NCBI RefSeq assembly: GCF_014200595.1
Contig: NZ_JACHCG010000002.1
Location: 697,343 to 761,342, forward strand
DNA length: 64,000 bases
Direction of reading: 5' to 3'
Source of the DNA: Pedobacter cryoconitis
Lineage (GTDB): Bacteria; Bacteroidota; Bacteroidia; Sphingobacteriales; Sphingobacteriaceae
The position numbers and the translations under genes are program-made. Below the pieces are notes generated by a model. It saw nothing but the letters and a program-made list of their open reading frames with translations. It was not told the DNA's origin and made no database searches. Within the stretch, counting starts at the first letter, position 1. Every line of letters begins with the position of its first letter. Positions 41,834 through 52,385 of the stretch are shown one piece after another.

Positions 41834-44674
41834 TTAAGGCTTCTCGTCGGTCAGCTCAAAACCCCATGTTTTACCTTTTTCTGTAGCTGGAATTCCACCA
41901 GTCATCCAAACTGGTGCTTTAGCACCTTTCAGGTAATAATCAAAAAACTGCTGTTCGCGGATTTGAATATCTTTTCTGTTTTGACGAAGTACTAAGTTAT
42001 GTGCTTCATTGTTGTAATTTAATAACCATGCTGGTTTACCTAATCTTTTCAAACCAGTAAACATTTCAATTCCCTGGTACCATGGTACGGCTCCATCTGC
42101 ATCATTAGACATGATTACTACCGGAGTAGTCACCTTTGGCAAAGAGAAAAGTGGTGAGTTCTCAATATACAATTCTGGTTTTTCCCATAACGATGCACCA
42201 ATTCTGCTTTGTTGTTTCTCATATTGGAATTGTCTGTTCATTCCAGACTCCCAGCGGATACCGCCATAAGCAGAGGTCATGTTAACTACAGGTGCACCAG
42301 CCCATGCAGCAGCATACATATTTGTAGCTGTAATTAAGTGTGCAACCTGGTAGCCACCCCAGCTTTGACCCTGGATACCGATTTTCGTTCCATCAACCCA
42401 GCTATTCTTTTTCAATGATTCTACACCTGAATTGATATATTCTTCAGCAGATTTTCCCGGGTATCCTTTTTCATAACTAATATCTGGTGCGAATACCAAA
42501 TAACCATTACTCACAAAGAATGAAATATTCAATCTTGATGGAGTAGGGGCAGGAGCCTGGTAATTGTAAAGTCCGTCAGTTAGTTTCTCATAGAAATAAG
42601 CGATCATCGGGTATTTTTTAGCCGGGTCAAAATTCTCCGGTTTATATAAAATACCTTCTGCTTTATATCCTTTTGGCGTAGTCCATTTAACCAACTCTGC
42701 CGTTCCCCAGTTATAATTCTGTTGCTGCGGATTGGTGTTGCTTAATTTAGTTTCAGTTTTTAAATCAGTAGAAACGTAAACATTAGGGGAAGCTGTATAG
42801 CTTGCTTTGTCATAAATAAAACGTTCAGCCGATTTTGCTTTAACTAATGGGGAGTATTTGAACTTAGCCATGACTACCAGCTCAGGGCTTTTAGTATCTC
42901 CGGCTTTAGTTTTATAGAATCCTTTTTCTTTAGTGATGTTGTTATAAGCGCTCAACCACATATCATCTTTTTTGCTGATGAACTGTGCAGTTGTATCTAG
43001 TTTTTCATAACGGAAAGTAATACCACTTTGTCTTCCAAATCCATTAGTCATGTTTTTTGGAGCGGATTTTCCATCTGGTGTAAAGCTCCAGATATCATAT
43101 TTATCGTAAATTAAAATTTGCTTATCTTCTTCAGTCCATCCTGCAAGACCATAAACTCTTGGATCATCCGGTACGTCGTTATCTTCGTCAGCGAACTTTA
43201 CAGTAGTGTTGGTATTTAATGCAGTTGTTTTTCCAGTAACTACAGTATAAGTAGACCAAATACCTGTTTTATTGTTATAGAAAAGTACATAATTTCCACC
43301 TGGAGAAACAGAAGCCTGACCATCTAAACCTGATATGACTTTCTTTTTTGTACCAGTTTTAGTGTCAACCAGGTAATAATCTCTAAGCGTTGAACCTGTC
43401 CATTGTGCTTGTAAACGATTTCCATAATCAGTAGAAGCTAAAACAAAATTAGCATCACCTTCTTTAACGATGCTTGCCTCGGGAAGTTTAACGTCTGTTA
43501 AAGGAACAATTTTAGGATCGCTGCTAAAGATGTCGATGACAGAAAGATAACTTCTCTTAGCCTCTTTATCTGCGTTTTTTAGCTGAATAGGTTGCAGATA
43601 ATCATCTTTATAACCCCAGATGTCTAGTTTAGCATGTTCAAAATCTACCAGTGTTGTATCTTTTTCTTTTTTAACAGGAGCGATGCCGAAAAACAACTTG
43701 TTTCCGTCTTTACTGAAAGTCAGTTTTCCGTCTCCGCTAACAGACCATTTAGCAGGCATACCGTCAATTTCATAATCTACTAAAGCTTGTGCAGTGTCCA
43801 GTGTAAGCGTATTAAAGTAAATGCTGTAATCTTTGATCTCTTTTTTCTCCGGAGAAGTTTCGCCTAAAAAGGCTACTTGCTCACTTGCTTCATCGAAAAT
43901 GAAACTCTTGAAATTTCCTTTAGCACTAACCAGCGTTTTAACAGTTCCTTTTTCAGTATTTAATAAAAATACGCCAGGTTTTGCTGTTTTATCTTTTTTG
44001 GATCCAACGCAGTTATAAATCAGTTGTTTACCATTTTTACTGAATTCATATTCAGTAACGTATTTAAAAGTTCTTTCGGTACCGGTTAACAGATTTCTTA
44101 AAACCAGGTCAGAACCAGCTTTATTAGCTGCGTCCTTTTTCTCATCTTTTGCTAAGAAATCATTTGCTCCGTCTTCTTTTTCTTCAGCAGCAGACTTCGC
44201 TTTCTTAGTGGTATCTAAAAGAGCTTCTTTCTGATAAGCCAGGTAATTTCCTGCGTTTGCAGGTATTTTGAATGATTTTATTCTCGGTACTTTAAGAATA
44301 GCAGCAGTATTCAGGTTAACAAAGCCTAAAGAGTCTTTAGTCATTTCATCTGCTTTTTTCTTTTTAATCTTTTCCTGGCGTGTAGTCGCAAATAAGGGCT
44401 TAATTAAAAAAGCGGCAAACTTTGAGTCTGCACTAAACATTAGTCTTTCGCCTCTTGGTACATGTATTTTAGTTGTATTCGTCAGGTTATTCAGGTACAG
44501 GTTGGCATCGCCTTCTTGTTTAACGATGGAATAAGCAGCCCATTGCCCGTTGTCTGATAACTGTTTAACGCCGACATTTTCCCATGAATCATAAACCGTA
44601 TGGTCTAATGGTTTTTTCTGGGCGAAGGCAGCGCTCGCAAAGAATAAGAGAAGAAGAGTAAGGTTTTTCTGCAT
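41834..44674 (-). CDS. Exported S9-family (prolyl oligopeptidase-like) peptidase
   Basis: I choose the ATG at 44674, giving MQKNLTLLLLFFASAAFAQ, a clear signal peptide, and 946 residues. Longer in-frame starts lack any leader. A beta-propeller-like region is followed by an alpha/beta-hydrolase domain. The catalytic Ser is in GQSWGGYQ, the Asp in SNDADGAVPW and the His in NNEAHNL. It should cleave peptides in the periplasm or outside, probably after proline or similar residues. Monocistronic, ended by the strong terminator at 41771. Confidence 0.9.
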   Translation of the reverse strand: MQKNLTLLLLFFASAAFAQKKPLDHTVYDSWENVGVKQLSDNGQWAAYSIVKQEGDANLYLNNLTNTTKIHVPRGERLMFSADSKFAAFLIKPLFATTRQEKIKKKKADEMTKDSLGFVNLNTAAILKVPRIKSFKIPANAGNYLAYQKEALLDTTKKAKSAAEEKEDGANDFLAKDEKKDAANKAGSDLVLRNLLTGTERTFKYVTEYEFSKNGKQLIYNCVGSKKDKTAKPGVFLLNTEKGTVKTLVSAKGNFKSFIFDEASEQVAFLGETSPEKKEIKDYSIYFNTLTLDTAQALVDYEIDGMPAKWSVSGDGKLTFSKDGNKLFFGIAPVKKEKDTTLVDFEHAKLDIWGYKDDYLQPIQLKNADKEAKRSYLSVIDIFSSDPKIVPLTDVKLPEASIVKEGDANFVLASTDYGNRLQAQWTGSTLRDYYLVDTKTGTKKKVISGLDGQASVSPGGNYVLFYNNKTGIWSTYTVVTGKTTALNTNTTVKFADEDNDVPDDPRVYGLAGWTEEDKQILIYDKYDIWSFTPDGKSAPKNMTNGFGRQSGITFRYEKLDTTAQFISKKDDMWLSAYNNITKEKGFYKTKAGDTKSPELVVMAKFKYSPLVKAKSAERFIYDKASYTASPNVYVSTDLKTETKLSNTNPQQQNYNWGTAELVKWTTPKGYKAEGILYKPENFDPAKKYPMIAYFYEKLTDGLYNYQAPAPTPSRLNISFFVSNGYLVFAPDISYEKGYPGKSAEEYINSGVESLKKNSWVDGTKIGIQGQSWGGYQVAHLITATNMYAAAWAGAPVVNMTSAYGGIRWESGMNRQFQYEKQQSRIGASLWEKPELYIENSPLFSLPKVTTPVVIMSNDADGAVPWYQGIEMFTGLKRLGKPAWLLNYNNEAHNLVLRQNRKDIQIREQQFFDYYLKGAKAPVWMTGGIPATEKGKTWGFELTDEKP

Positions 44675-44799
44675 AATTGGGGGGTTGGGATTTAAATTCA
44701 GCCTTAAAAATTGTAATTTTTTACCAATATATGCCATTTGTATATTAAATTTTACATAATTCCTAAACAATAAGGCATTGCTAAAAGGTATTAAAACAG

Positions 44800-44834
44800 A
44801 AATGGCCACCTTTCTTAGAGAAAAGCGGCCATTT
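44800..44834 (-). terminator. Terminator after yidC
   Basis: AAATGGCC and GGCCATTT form a perfect 8-bp stem with a 19-nt loop, 20 nt after the yidC stop codon. A T-rich stretch follows on the minus strand. The loop is long, so efficiency is uncertain. Confidence 0.6.
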
Positions 44835-44853
44835 ACTGAGATCTTTTGAATAC

Positions 44854-46656
44854 TTATTTATTCTTTTTTTCCTGTGTTTTAACTTGTTGTTGCTGACGCA
44901 TGTAATCGTCTAAACGAGTCTGGAACTTAGATTTTTTCTTTTGTTCTTCAGGTTTCTTTTTGTTCTCCTTCAGAATATTGTGAATTTTCTCATCGTTAAC
45001 CATTGACTTGATCAGGAACTGCTGACCAAAGGTTAGCATGTTCGCCAGGAAGTAATAGTAGTTCAAACCAGCAGGGTAGCTGTTCAGTACACCTAAAAAT
45101 ACAACTGGCATAATATAACCGATGTATTTCATTTGTCCGGTAGCACCTGATACCTGGTTATTGAAATAAGTATAAATCAAGGTAGAGATAGTCATCAATA
45201 CACACATTAAACTTAAGTGGTCACCAATAAATGGAATTGTAAATCCAAATTTAATGAAGTCATCATAAGTTGAAAGGTCATGCATCCATAAGAAACTCTG
45301 TCCTCTTAATTCGAATAAATTCGGGAAGAAGAAGAAGAAGGCCATTACAATAGGTAACTGAAGCAGCATCGGTAAACAACCGCCCAGTGGATTTACACCC
45401 ACCTGTTTATACAGCTTAAGATATTCCTGTTGTAATAAAGTAGCATTGTCTTCACCTACTTTGGCTTTAATCTCATCCATTTCTGGTTTTAAGATTCTCA
45501 TTTTAGCCATAGAGATGTAAGACTTGTAAGTCAATGGTGATAATACAACCTTTAAGGCAATAGTTAAGACTAAGATGATCAGACCATAGTTCCAGCCAAA
45601 GCTTTCCAGGAAGTTAAACACTGGCAGTACAACAAACCTGTTGATGTATTTCAATGGCCAGTAACCCATTTCTACCAGTTTCTCAATTTCTTGTCCCTGA
45701 GCTTTCAGCACTTTGAACTGATTGGTTCCGAAATAGAACTTCATCTTGTAGTTCTGTGCATCAAGCTGGTTGAAAGGAAGGTTTACTTTTGCAGAATACC
45801 CCTTTACATGGCCTGGCTCAGTCAGAATTCTTACTGCAAGGTTAACCTTGTTAAAAGGATCAGCAGGAATCAGCACAGCTGAGAAAAAGTGTTGCTTAAA
45901 GGCAATCCACTCAATTTTAGCTTTAGCCAGACTCTCTGTTTCATCTTTAGCAATGCTCAGGTGATCAGGATTCTTTTCTACATACTTGTAATAAGGCGCA
46001 GAATATTGCTGTTCGTTTTTCAACGATTTTTCCTGTTGAAGTAATACCGTTTCCCAGTCCAGTGTGATACTATCTCTCTGAATAACCTGGTTCATCCCTT
46101 TTAAGTTGATGTTAAAACCAACATTATGAGATTTAGGCTGTAAATCATAAACAAACTCAATGTATTTATCCGCGCTGTAATTAGCGCGCATCACCATTGC
46201 GTTAGCTGTTTTTGTTGCTGTAAAATAAAGATCATTGGTTTTTACCAATTTACCGCCAACGTTTAAGGTTAAGCCGAAAATATTTTCGTCACCATCAAAC
46301 AATACAACCGGTTTATCAAGGTAAGTTTTTTCACCTTTTACTTCTACAGCTTTAATTTTACCACCTTTATTAGTGAAAGTTAATTTTAAAGCTTCATTTT
46401 CTAATACGCTGGTAGTAGCCGTACCAGAAATACTGGTTCCGAAAGGACCTTTCAGCGCTGCTGAGTCTAATTGCGGAGCCGGTGCATTTTCAGCAAGAGC
46501 AGCAGGTGAATGTTTAACACCAGCTTTACTAGCGGAATCAAGAGAGATCCGCTCCCGTTCTTTCTTCATTTCAGCCTCACTTGGCTTGAAAAAATAGAAG
46601 GAACCCGCCAAAACGATCATGATCAGGAACAATCCTGTGAATGTATTTTTATCCAT
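44854..46656 (-). CDS. yidC: YidC membrane protein insertase
   Basis: A 600-residue inner-membrane protein of the Gram-negative YidC type. The N-terminal helix (LFLIMIVLAGSFYFF) is followed by a large periplasmic P1 domain (about 60-340). The conserved 60KD_IMP domain follows, with GWNYGLIILVLTIALKVVLSPL and the helical hairpin LKPEMDEIKAKVGEDNATLLQQEYLKLY. The C-terminus is Lys-rich. It inserts and folds membrane proteins with or without SecYEG. It follows pyrG after 20 nt and is probably co-transcribed with it. Confidence 0.96.
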   Translation of the reverse strand: MDKNTFTGLFLIMIVLAGSFYFFKPSEAEMKKERERISLDSASKAGVKHSPAALAENAPAPQLDSAALKGPFGTSISGTATTSVLENEALKLTFTNKGGKIKAVEVKGEKTYLDKPVVLFDGDENIFGLTLNVGGKLVKTNDLYFTATKTANAMVMRANYSADKYIEFVYDLQPKSHNVGFNINLKGMNQVIQRDSITLDWETVLLQQEKSLKNEQQYSAPYYKYVEKNPDHLSIAKDETESLAKAKIEWIAFKQHFFSAVLIPADPFNKVNLAVRILTEPGHVKGYSAKVNLPFNQLDAQNYKMKFYFGTNQFKVLKAQGQEIEKLVEMGYWPLKYINRFVVLPVFNFLESFGWNYGLIILVLTIALKVVLSPLTYKSYISMAKMRILKPEMDEIKAKVGEDNATLLQQEYLKLYKQVGVNPLGGCLPMLLQLPIVMAFFFFFPNLFELRGQSFLWMHDLSTYDDFIKFGFTIPFIGDHLSLMCVLMTISTLIYTYFNNQVSGATGQMKYIGYIMPVVFLGVLNSYPAGLNYYYFLANMLTFGQQFLIKSMVNDEKIHNILKENKKKPEEQKKKSKFQTRLDDYMRQQQQVKTQEKKNK

Positions 46657-46676
46657 TATTGTTATTTAAACGCGTA

Positions 46677-48293
46677 TTAGTTTGTTTTTTTCTTCGCATA
46701 CTCCATCGCAGCGGCGACAAATTTAACAAAAAGTGGGTGAGGATTAGCAACTGTTGATTTTAATTCCGGATGAAATTGTCCACCAACGAAAAAAGGATGG
46801 TTTTTAAGCTCTACAATTTCCACTAAATGGCTGTCTGGATTAGTACCGGAAGCGATCATACCAGCTTCTTCATATTGACTTAAATAAGCACTGTTAAATT
46901 CATAACGATGTCTGTGACGCTCATTAATGTGTTGTTTACCATAAGCACCAAATGCTTTAGTTCCTTTTTTAACATCACAAGGGTAAGAACCAAGACGCAT
47001 TGTACCACCTTTGGTAGTTACTGTTTTCTGATCTTCCATCATATTGATTACAGGATCAACAGTTAATTCATCAATTTCAGTTGTATTTGCTGTTTTTAAG
47101 CCCAGTACATTACGGCCAAACTCAATAACCGCACACTGCATACCTAAACAGATACCAAAGAAAGGAACGTTGTTTTCACGAACGTAACGAATAGCATCGA
47201 TTTTTCCTTCAATACCACGGCTACCAAATCCTGGCGCAACTAATACACCATCCAAATGACTAAGTTTCTCTTTGGCATTTTCTGCATTAACCTCTTCAGA
47301 AGGGATATATTCTACTCTTACTTTACATTCATTTTTAGCACCTGCATGAATGAAAGCTTCAATAATTGATTTATAAGCATCCGGCAATTCAACATATTTA
47401 CCTACCAGGCCAATTCTAACTTCAGAAGTTGGGTTTTTAAGCCTTCCTAAAAAGTCTTTCCAGCTTTCCATATCAGGCTCATTTTTCTGCGCCAGTTTAA
47501 GTTTGCTCAATACTGTTTTATCCAGTTGTTCCTTCATCATTAACAATGGAACGGAATAAATAGAAGAAGCATCGATAGATTCAATAACTGCGTTAACGTT
47601 TACATTACAGAACAAGGCGATCTTTTTACGGATATCCATGTTGATATGCTGTTCTGTACGGCAAACCAGGATATCTGGCTGAATACCATATTCCAATAAT
47701 GCTTTAACCGAGTGTTGTGTTGGTTTTGTTTTAAGCTCACCAGCTGCTGCAAGGTAAGGGATCAGTGTTAAGTGGATCACAATTGCGTTGTTCGCGCCAG
47801 CTTCCCATTTAAATTGTCTTACGGCCTCAATGAAAGGAAGAGATTCGATATCTCCGACAGTTCCACCAAGTTCAGTAATCACGATATCATAGTCACCTGT
47901 TTCACCAAGGATACGCATATTGCGTTTAATCTCATCAGTGATATGCGGAACAACCTGAACAGTTTTTCCTAAATATTCACCCTGACGTTCCTTGTTGATT
48001 ACATTCTGATAAATACGGCCTGTAGTGATATTATTAGCCTGAGAGGTAGGTACATTTAAGAAACGTTCATAATGGCCTAAATCTAAATCAGTTTCAGCAC
48101 CGTCTTCAGTTACGTAGCATTCACCATGCTCATAGGGATTCAACGTTCCCGGATCAATGTTGATATACGGATCGAATTTCTGAATGGTTACACGGTAACC
48201 TCTTGCTTGTAAAAGTTTGGCCAATGAAGCGGAGATGATGCCCTTACCTAAAGAGGAAGTAACACCGCCCGTAACAAAAATATACTTAGTCAT
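46677..48293 (-). CDS. pyrG: CTP synthase
   Basis: A 538-residue enzyme that makes CTP from UTP, ATP and glutamine. The N-terminal synthetase domain starts [17 protein letters not shown], with the ATP-binding loop, and has the full CTP-feedback region. The C-terminal glutamine amidotransferase domain has the nucleophile in [10 protein letters not shown] and the His/Glu pair in QFHPELKS. Length is standard. A TAGCTTTG -7 element lies 63 nt ahead of the start, and yidC follows in the same unit. Confidence 0.97.
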   Translation of the reverse strand: MTKYIFVTGGVTSSLGKGIISASLAKLLQARGYRVTIQKFDPYINIDPGTLNPYEHGECYVTEDGAETDLDLGHYERFLNVPTSQANNITTGRIYQNVINKERQGEYLGKTVQVVPHITDEIKRNMRILGETGDYDIVITELGGTVGDIESLPFIEAVRQFKWEAGANNAIVIHLTLIPYLAAAGELKTKPTQHSVKALLEYGIQPDILVCRTEQHINMDIRKKIALFCNVNVNAVIESIDASSIYSVPLLMMKEQLDKTVLSKLKLAQKNEPDMESWKDFLGRLKNPTSEVRIGLVGKYVELPDAYKSIIEAFIHAGAKNECKVRVEYIPSEEVNAENAKEKLSHLDGVLVAPGFGSRGIEGKIDAIRYVRENNVPFFGICLGMQCAVIEFGRNVLGLKTANTTEIDELTVDPVINMMEDQKTVTTKGGTMRLGSYPCDVKKGTKAFGAYGKQHINERHRHRYEFNSAYLSQYEEAGMIASGTNPDSHLVEIVELKNHPFFVGGQFHPELKSTVANPHPLFVKFVAAAMEYAKKKTN

Positions 48294-48356
48294 GTTTGTG
48301 AGTTTGTGAAATAAAAGGCGCTTTTAAGGGCGTTTTTATTGTTTTTGTACGGGATA

Positions 48357-48364
48357 CAAAGCTA
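48357..48364 (-). promoter_or_regulatory. Candidate -7 element of pyrG
   Basis: TAGCTTTG on the minus strand fits TAnnTTTG exactly. It lies 63 nt before the pyrG start codon. No clear TTG is found at the -33 distance, so support is partial. Confidence 0.4.
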
Positions 48365-48437
48365 CGGAAATATTGTGGAATTGGGAAACTAATTGTGAAT
48401 CTAATCGAATAACTGTGATTGGATGGCACTATTCCTC

Positions 48438-48466
48438 AAAAAAAAGACCAGATAAAATACCCGGCC
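48438..48466 (-). terminator. Candidate terminator hairpin
   Basis: On the minus strand GGCCGG and CTGGTC pair (two G-U pairs) and are followed by eight T residues. It would end transcription coming from the lipoprotein gene at 48756-49295, about 290 nt downstream of its stop. Confidence 0.4.
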
Positions 48467-48755
48467 TTTTTCTGTTTTATATTTGGTTAGAATATGCGTA
48501 GTTAAATAAATGCTAAAACACGAGGCCGTAACACTAAGGTAAATCTAATATTAATTTTAGAAATTAGTATACACATTCACGAATATAATGAAATATAATT
48601 ATAATTGACTGATTTACAGTAAGATTAATTATGTTGATTATTTTGATTTATCGTTTTAAGATGTGAATGTAGCGTCAATCGACAATTTTGAATTAAAAAC
48701 CGGAGAGCGGACAATTAATTATTCCAGGCAGTTGTCATACACTAACATTGTCAGC

Positions 48756-49295
48756 TTATTTGCAGCATTCATAGTAGTTTTTGACCTTTTTTTCCTGTTC
48801 AGACCAGGCAATATAAACCTTGCTTTCTTTGCCTAAACGGTATTTGAAACCATTGACGCCAGTTTTTTTTAATTCTTCAAAAAAGTTTTTATCAGGTGTG
48901 TTGTTGTCAGGTTTTTCTGATTCAGTGACCGCAGGTTCAATAAAATTCTCCTCATCAAAGAAAAGAGAAAGTTCTTCTCTCATAAATTGCAGCTGCTCTT
49001 TCTTTTTTCCTAAATCCAGGCTCTCTTTATAGTTATCCAGTAGTGCTGTGGCCTTCAGAGTTTTAGTGTAAATTTGCTGACCACCTTGTTTGGTGATGGT
49101 AAAAACAAGTTCCATGTTTTTGGGCTGATCCCCGTTCAGGACAATTTTAAAAGTATCCAGTTTTGTAGTATCACTAAAGGAACGCAAAGCAATCTTTGTA
49201 TGGGATGCATCGTCTTTGGAGTGAGCTGGTTCTGAGGAGTTACAAGCTGCTAAAAACAGGCCTAAAATTAAAATGGAACTATAAACGCTTTTCAT
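48756..49295 (-). CDS. Putative lipoprotein of unknown function
   Basis: A 179-residue protein with a lipobox FLAAC (Cys18), so anchored to a membrane on the outer side. The mature part is Lys/Glu-rich with no recognised domain. A middle beta-like part (FKIVLNGDQPKNMELVFTIT) is followed by a charged helix and an acidic linker. It ends in a Cys pair (YYECCK). It precedes no partner within 250 nt and lies 30 nt downstream of kdsB. Confidence 0.7.
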   Translation of the reverse strand: MKSVYSSILILGLFLAACNSSEPAHSKDDASHTKIALRSFSDTTKLDTFKIVLNGDQPKNMELVFTITKQGGQQIYTKTLKATALLDNYKESLDLGKKKEQLQFMREELSLFFDEENFIEPAVTESEKPDNNTPDKNFFEELKKTGVNGFKYRLGKESKVYIAWSEQEKKVKNYYECCK

Positions 49296-49325
49296 GCAGA
49301 GGTATTTTCTCCCTAAGATAGGGAA

Positions 49326-50066
49326 TTAATTGCCCTTGATCCTAATGATTTTCTCCAGATCTTCGGGCGTGTCTACGGCAAATGTCTCTAAATCAGTTAC
49401 CTTTGTTTTTATTTTGTAACCATTTTCCAGCCATCTGAGTTGCTCCAGGCTTTCTGCAAGTTCGAGTGAAGAAGGCTTTAGTTGCGTGATTCTTAACAGG
49501 GTTTCAGTCGTATAACCATAAATCCCAATGTGTTTATAGAATTGAAAAGTCTTCAGCCAATCCTGCGGAGCTATATTTCTTTGGAAAGGAATAGTCTGCC
49601 TGCTAAAATATATGGCTTCCTGATTTGCATTTAATACAACTTTAGGGATATTCTGATTGAACAACTCTTCGTCTGTATATATTTTTTTGACTAATGTAGC
49701 CAGTTTTACCTGCGGATCTTCGAAGCAGGAACTCAATAAATCAATCTGAACGGGATCAATATAGGGCTCGTCTCCCTGGATATTGATGATTACATCAAAA
49801 CCCGGAAAGTTTGTGGCCACCTCAGCGCAACGATCTGTGCCACTTTGATGGTCAGTCCTGGTTTTTGCATATTCACCGCTAAATCGCTTTATTTCAGTGA
49901 TAATCCTTTCGTCATCTGTAGCAATGACCACCTGATCAAGACTTGCAGCGCTGCAAGCCTGTTCATAAACCCGCTGAATCATACTTTTACCGTTGATATC
50001 AATCAGCGGTTTGCCCGGAAACCGCGTTGATGCATACCGGGCAGGAATAATTCCTAGTTTAGCCAT
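49326..50066 (-). CDS. kdsB: 3-deoxy-manno-octulosonate cytidylyltransferase
   Basis: A 246-residue enzyme that activates Kdo as CMP-Kdo for lipid A-core synthesis. It has the nucleotide-binding N-terminus IPARYASTRFPGKPL and the conserved INIQGDEP and DTPEDLE segments. Length and motifs are standard. It directly follows a deoxynucleoside kinase gene with a 1-nt gap, so it is expressed with it. Confidence 0.95.
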   Translation of the reverse strand: MAKLGIIPARYASTRFPGKPLIDINGKSMIQRVYEQACSAASLDQVVIATDDERIITEIKRFSGEYAKTRTDHQSGTDRCAEVATNFPGFDVIINIQGDEPYIDPVQIDLLSSCFEDPQVKLATLVKKIYTDEELFNQNIPKVVLNANQEAIYFSRQTIPFQRNIAPQDWLKTFQFYKHIGIYGYTTETLLRITQLKPSSLELAESLEQLRWLENGYKIKTKVTDLETFAVDTPEDLEKIIRIKGN

Positions 50067-50067
50067 T

Positions 50068-50682
50068 TTAAAAAAGTCCGTGTATTTCTGCTTCTATAGC
50101 TTGTATCACTGTACCCAGATCTTCAGGGTTGTTTGTGAAATCCAATTTATCTTTATCCAGGATCAGTAATTTACCCAGAGAGTAATTCTTAATCCATGCT
50201 TCATACTTCTCGTTTAGTTTTGACAAATAATCCAGACGGATACTTGCCTCATAATCGCGTCCCCTGCGCTGGATGTTATTCACCAAAGTAGGAACCGAAG
50301 CACGCAGATAAACCAGTAAGTCTGGTGGTTTGATGAAAGAGGTGATGTTCTCAAAAATATCTCTGTAGTTCTGGTGATCTCTTGTCGTCATTAAACCCAT
50401 TTCATGAAGGTTTTCTGCAAAGATATGTGCATCCTCATAAATGGTTCTGTCTTGTATTACATCGCGTTTATTGGTTTGGATATCTACGATCTGCTGAAAA
50501 CGATTGTTCAGGAAATAGATTTGTAAATTGAAACTCCAGCGTTTCATATCGCTGTAGAAATCTTCCAGATATGGGTTGTTGTCTACTTCTTCGTACAAAG
50601 CTTCCCAACCATAATTTTTAGCCAACAGGCTTGTTAAAGTAGTTTTACCGGCGCCTATATTGCCAACTATTGCTATATGCAT
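50068..50682 (-). CDS. Deoxynucleoside kinase
   Basis: A 204-residue kinase of the deoxyadenosine/deoxycytidine/deoxyguanosine kinase family. The P-loop is GNIGAGKTT (residues 7-15), the base-binding region is WEALYEEVDNNPYLEDFY and the catalytic Asp-Arg pair is in QDRTIYEDAHIF. It phosphorylates deoxynucleosides for dNTP salvage. Exact base preference is not readable. It sits between trpS and kdsB. Confidence 0.92.
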   Translation of the reverse strand: MHIAIVGNIGAGKTTLTSLLAKNYGWEALYEEVDNNPYLEDFYSDMKRWSFNLQIYFLNNRFQQIVDIQTNKRDVIQDRTIYEDAHIFAENLHEMGLMTTRDHQNYRDIFENITSFIKPPDLLVYLRASVPTLVNNIQRRGRDYEASIRLDYLSKLNEKYEAWIKNYSLGKLLILDKDKLDFTNNPEDLGTVIQAIEAEIHGLF

Positions 50683-50719
50683 ATGATTCCTCTGATGAGC
50701 TTAAATTAATCTAAATGTA

Positions 50720-51718
50720 TTAAAATGGTTTGAAACCAATCAGTTCTCTGACATCTTTTATTGTTCTTCTTGCACTTTCTCTTGCTTTTTCTGCACCAAG
50801 ATTAGCTATTTTACGCAGATAATCACTGTCTTTAGAGATTTCTTCAATACGCTCGCGGATCGGACTGTTAAAAACAATCATATCTTCAGCCAGTTGTTTT
50901 TTGAAATCGCCATAGCGGATCTGGCATTTGTTGTAAAGTTCATCAAAGTGTGCAATGGTATCCGGTGTGGAAACAATTTTCATCAGGTCAAACAAGTTTT
51001 GAATCGCTTCTGGTTTTGGCTGGTTCTCTTCTGTAGGGCCGCCATCAGATACTGCTTTTAATACTTTTTTGCGGATAATTTCCGGAGAATCAGCCAGGTA
51101 AATGCAATTTGCATCGCCTTCTGATTTTCCCATTTTTCCTTTTCCATCCAGACCAGGTACCTTAACCAGGTTCGCTGAATAGTTGAATGCAAAAGCTTCA
51201 GGGAAATAATCTGAATTATATAAACGGTTAAAACGGTTGCCAAAAGTACGGGTCATTTCCAGGTGTTGCTCCTGATCTTTACCCACAGGGACTTTAACCC
51301 CTTTGTGGATCAGAATATCTGCTGCCATTAAAGCAGGGTAGGTTAATAACCCGGCATTCACGTTGTCTGGCTGAGAGCGGACTTTATCCTTAAAAGAAGT
51401 ACTTCTTTCCAGTTCGCCCATATAAGCGTTCATGTTCAGGTATAAATAAAGTTCGGTAACTTCAGGGACGTCAGATTGGATATAGATAGTTGCTGTTTCC
51501 GGATCGATGCCGCAGGCCAGGTATTCTACCAGTACATTTCTAACATAACCGTGCAGATCTCCAGGGGTAGGGTGAGTAGTTAAGGAGTGTAAATCAGCAA
51601 TGAAAAAATAACAATTATACTCGTGCTGCATCTTTATAAAGTTGGCTACTGCGCCAAAATAATTGCCCAGGTGTAATTTTCCTGTTGGACGTATACCGCT
51701 TACTACTGTTTCTTTCAT
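50720..51718 (-). CDS. trpS: Tryptophanyl-tRNA synthetase
   Basis: A 332-residue class I synthetase. It has the HIGH-like motif in GIRPTGKLHLGNYFGA (TGKLHLGN) near the N-terminus and the KMSKS-like motif in KGKMGKSEGD near residue 190-200. The Trp-binding sequence VPVGKDQEQHLE is also present. Length is normal. It is the first gene of the trpS-dNK-kdsB group, all on the minus strand with short gaps. Confidence 0.96.
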   Translation of the reverse strand: MKETVVSGIRPTGKLHLGNYFGAVANFIKMQHEYNCYFFIADLHSLTTHPTPGDLHGYVRNVLVEYLACGIDPETATIYIQSDVPEVTELYLYLNMNAYMGELERSTSFKDKVRSQPDNVNAGLLTYPALMAADILIHKGVKVPVGKDQEQHLEMTRTFGNRFNRLYNSDYFPEAFAFNYSANLVKVPGLDGKGKMGKSEGDANCIYLADSPEIIRKKVLKAVSDGGPTEENQPKPEAIQNLFDLMKIVSTPDTIAHFDELYNKCQIRYGDFKKQLAEDMIVFNSPIRERIEEISKDSDYLRKIANLGAEKARESARRTIKDVRELIGFKPF

Positions 51719-52010
51719 TTTGCTGGATTTTTTTGCTGAAACCTTTATTGATTAATGTTAATTGGCTGGTCTGATTCCTGCCAGTATAGGTTTCTGAAGG
51801 TCAAAATTAAGAAAAAACACTCATCCGAAGGTTTAATAATTGATTTTTATGTATGAACAGACTGTGTATGACCCATATAATGTTAGAAAACCTAAGTGTA
51901 TTACCTGGATTGGTGCCGCTGTATTTTAGCGTGGAATATTACCTGTAAAAGCGTATTTTTGAATTCCTGTCCTAACAGGCAGAAATTGGTATTAATACGC
52001 TTTAAAAGAG

Positions 52011-52301
52011 ATGAACATAGCTAAAGAAACGATTTATAAGGTAGCAGACCTTGCAAGAATAGAGATTGCGGAACAGGAAGTGGGAACTTTGCAGGCTGAT
52101 ATGAACAAAATTCTGACTTTTATGGAGAAGTTAAATGAGCTGGATACTACAGCTGTAGCGCCGCTTGTGTATATGAACCCTGAAGTGAATGTATGGAGAG
52201 AAGATGTTGTTCAGCAAGACATTACTGTAAGTGAAGGGTTGAAAAATTCTGCCTTGCACAACGAAGACTTTTTTCTTGTCCCGAAAATACTGGATAAGTA
52301 A
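52011..52301 (+). CDS. gatC: Asp-tRNA(Asn)/Glu-tRNA(Gln) amidotransferase subunit C
   Basis: A 96-residue GatC subunit, which stabilises the GatAB complex that converts Glu-tRNA(Gln) and Asp-tRNA(Asn). It has the N-terminal VADLARIEIAEQEVGTLQ helix and the conserved proline-rich region around VAPLVYMNPEVN. GatA and GatB are not in the window. An ABC transporter ATPase follows 84 nt later. Confidence 0.9.
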   Translation: MNIAKETIYKVADLARIEIAEQEVGTLQADMNKILTFMEKLNELDTTAVAPLVYMNPEVNVWREDVVQQDITVSEGLKNSALHNEDFFLVPKILDK

Positions 52302-52385
52302 TTTCGTTTTTTGTAACAAGAGCGGGCCAGTGTTGTCTAACCTCCAAAGCTAAGAAAGCTTGTCATCGTTAAAACATAGGTACAA

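Larger units (their letters stand above)
48294..48755. other. Intergenic gap: pyrG promoter, a terminator, otherwise nothing seen
   Basis: This 462-nt stretch holds the pyrG leader and a candidate -7 element (TAGCTTTG on the minus strand). A hairpin lies near 48438-48466. The part from 48480 to 48755 is AT-rich without a plausible reading frame, tRNA or repeat. Confidence 0.6.

Noticed and set aside
48294..48420. Possible RNA leader or attenuator in front of pyrG
   Set aside because: The GGCGCTTTTAAGGGCG stretch does not pair into a convincing stem and no alternative structure was seen.
51719..52010. A short frame before gatC
   Set aside because: About 25 codons, weak composition and no homology recognised; treated as leader DNA.
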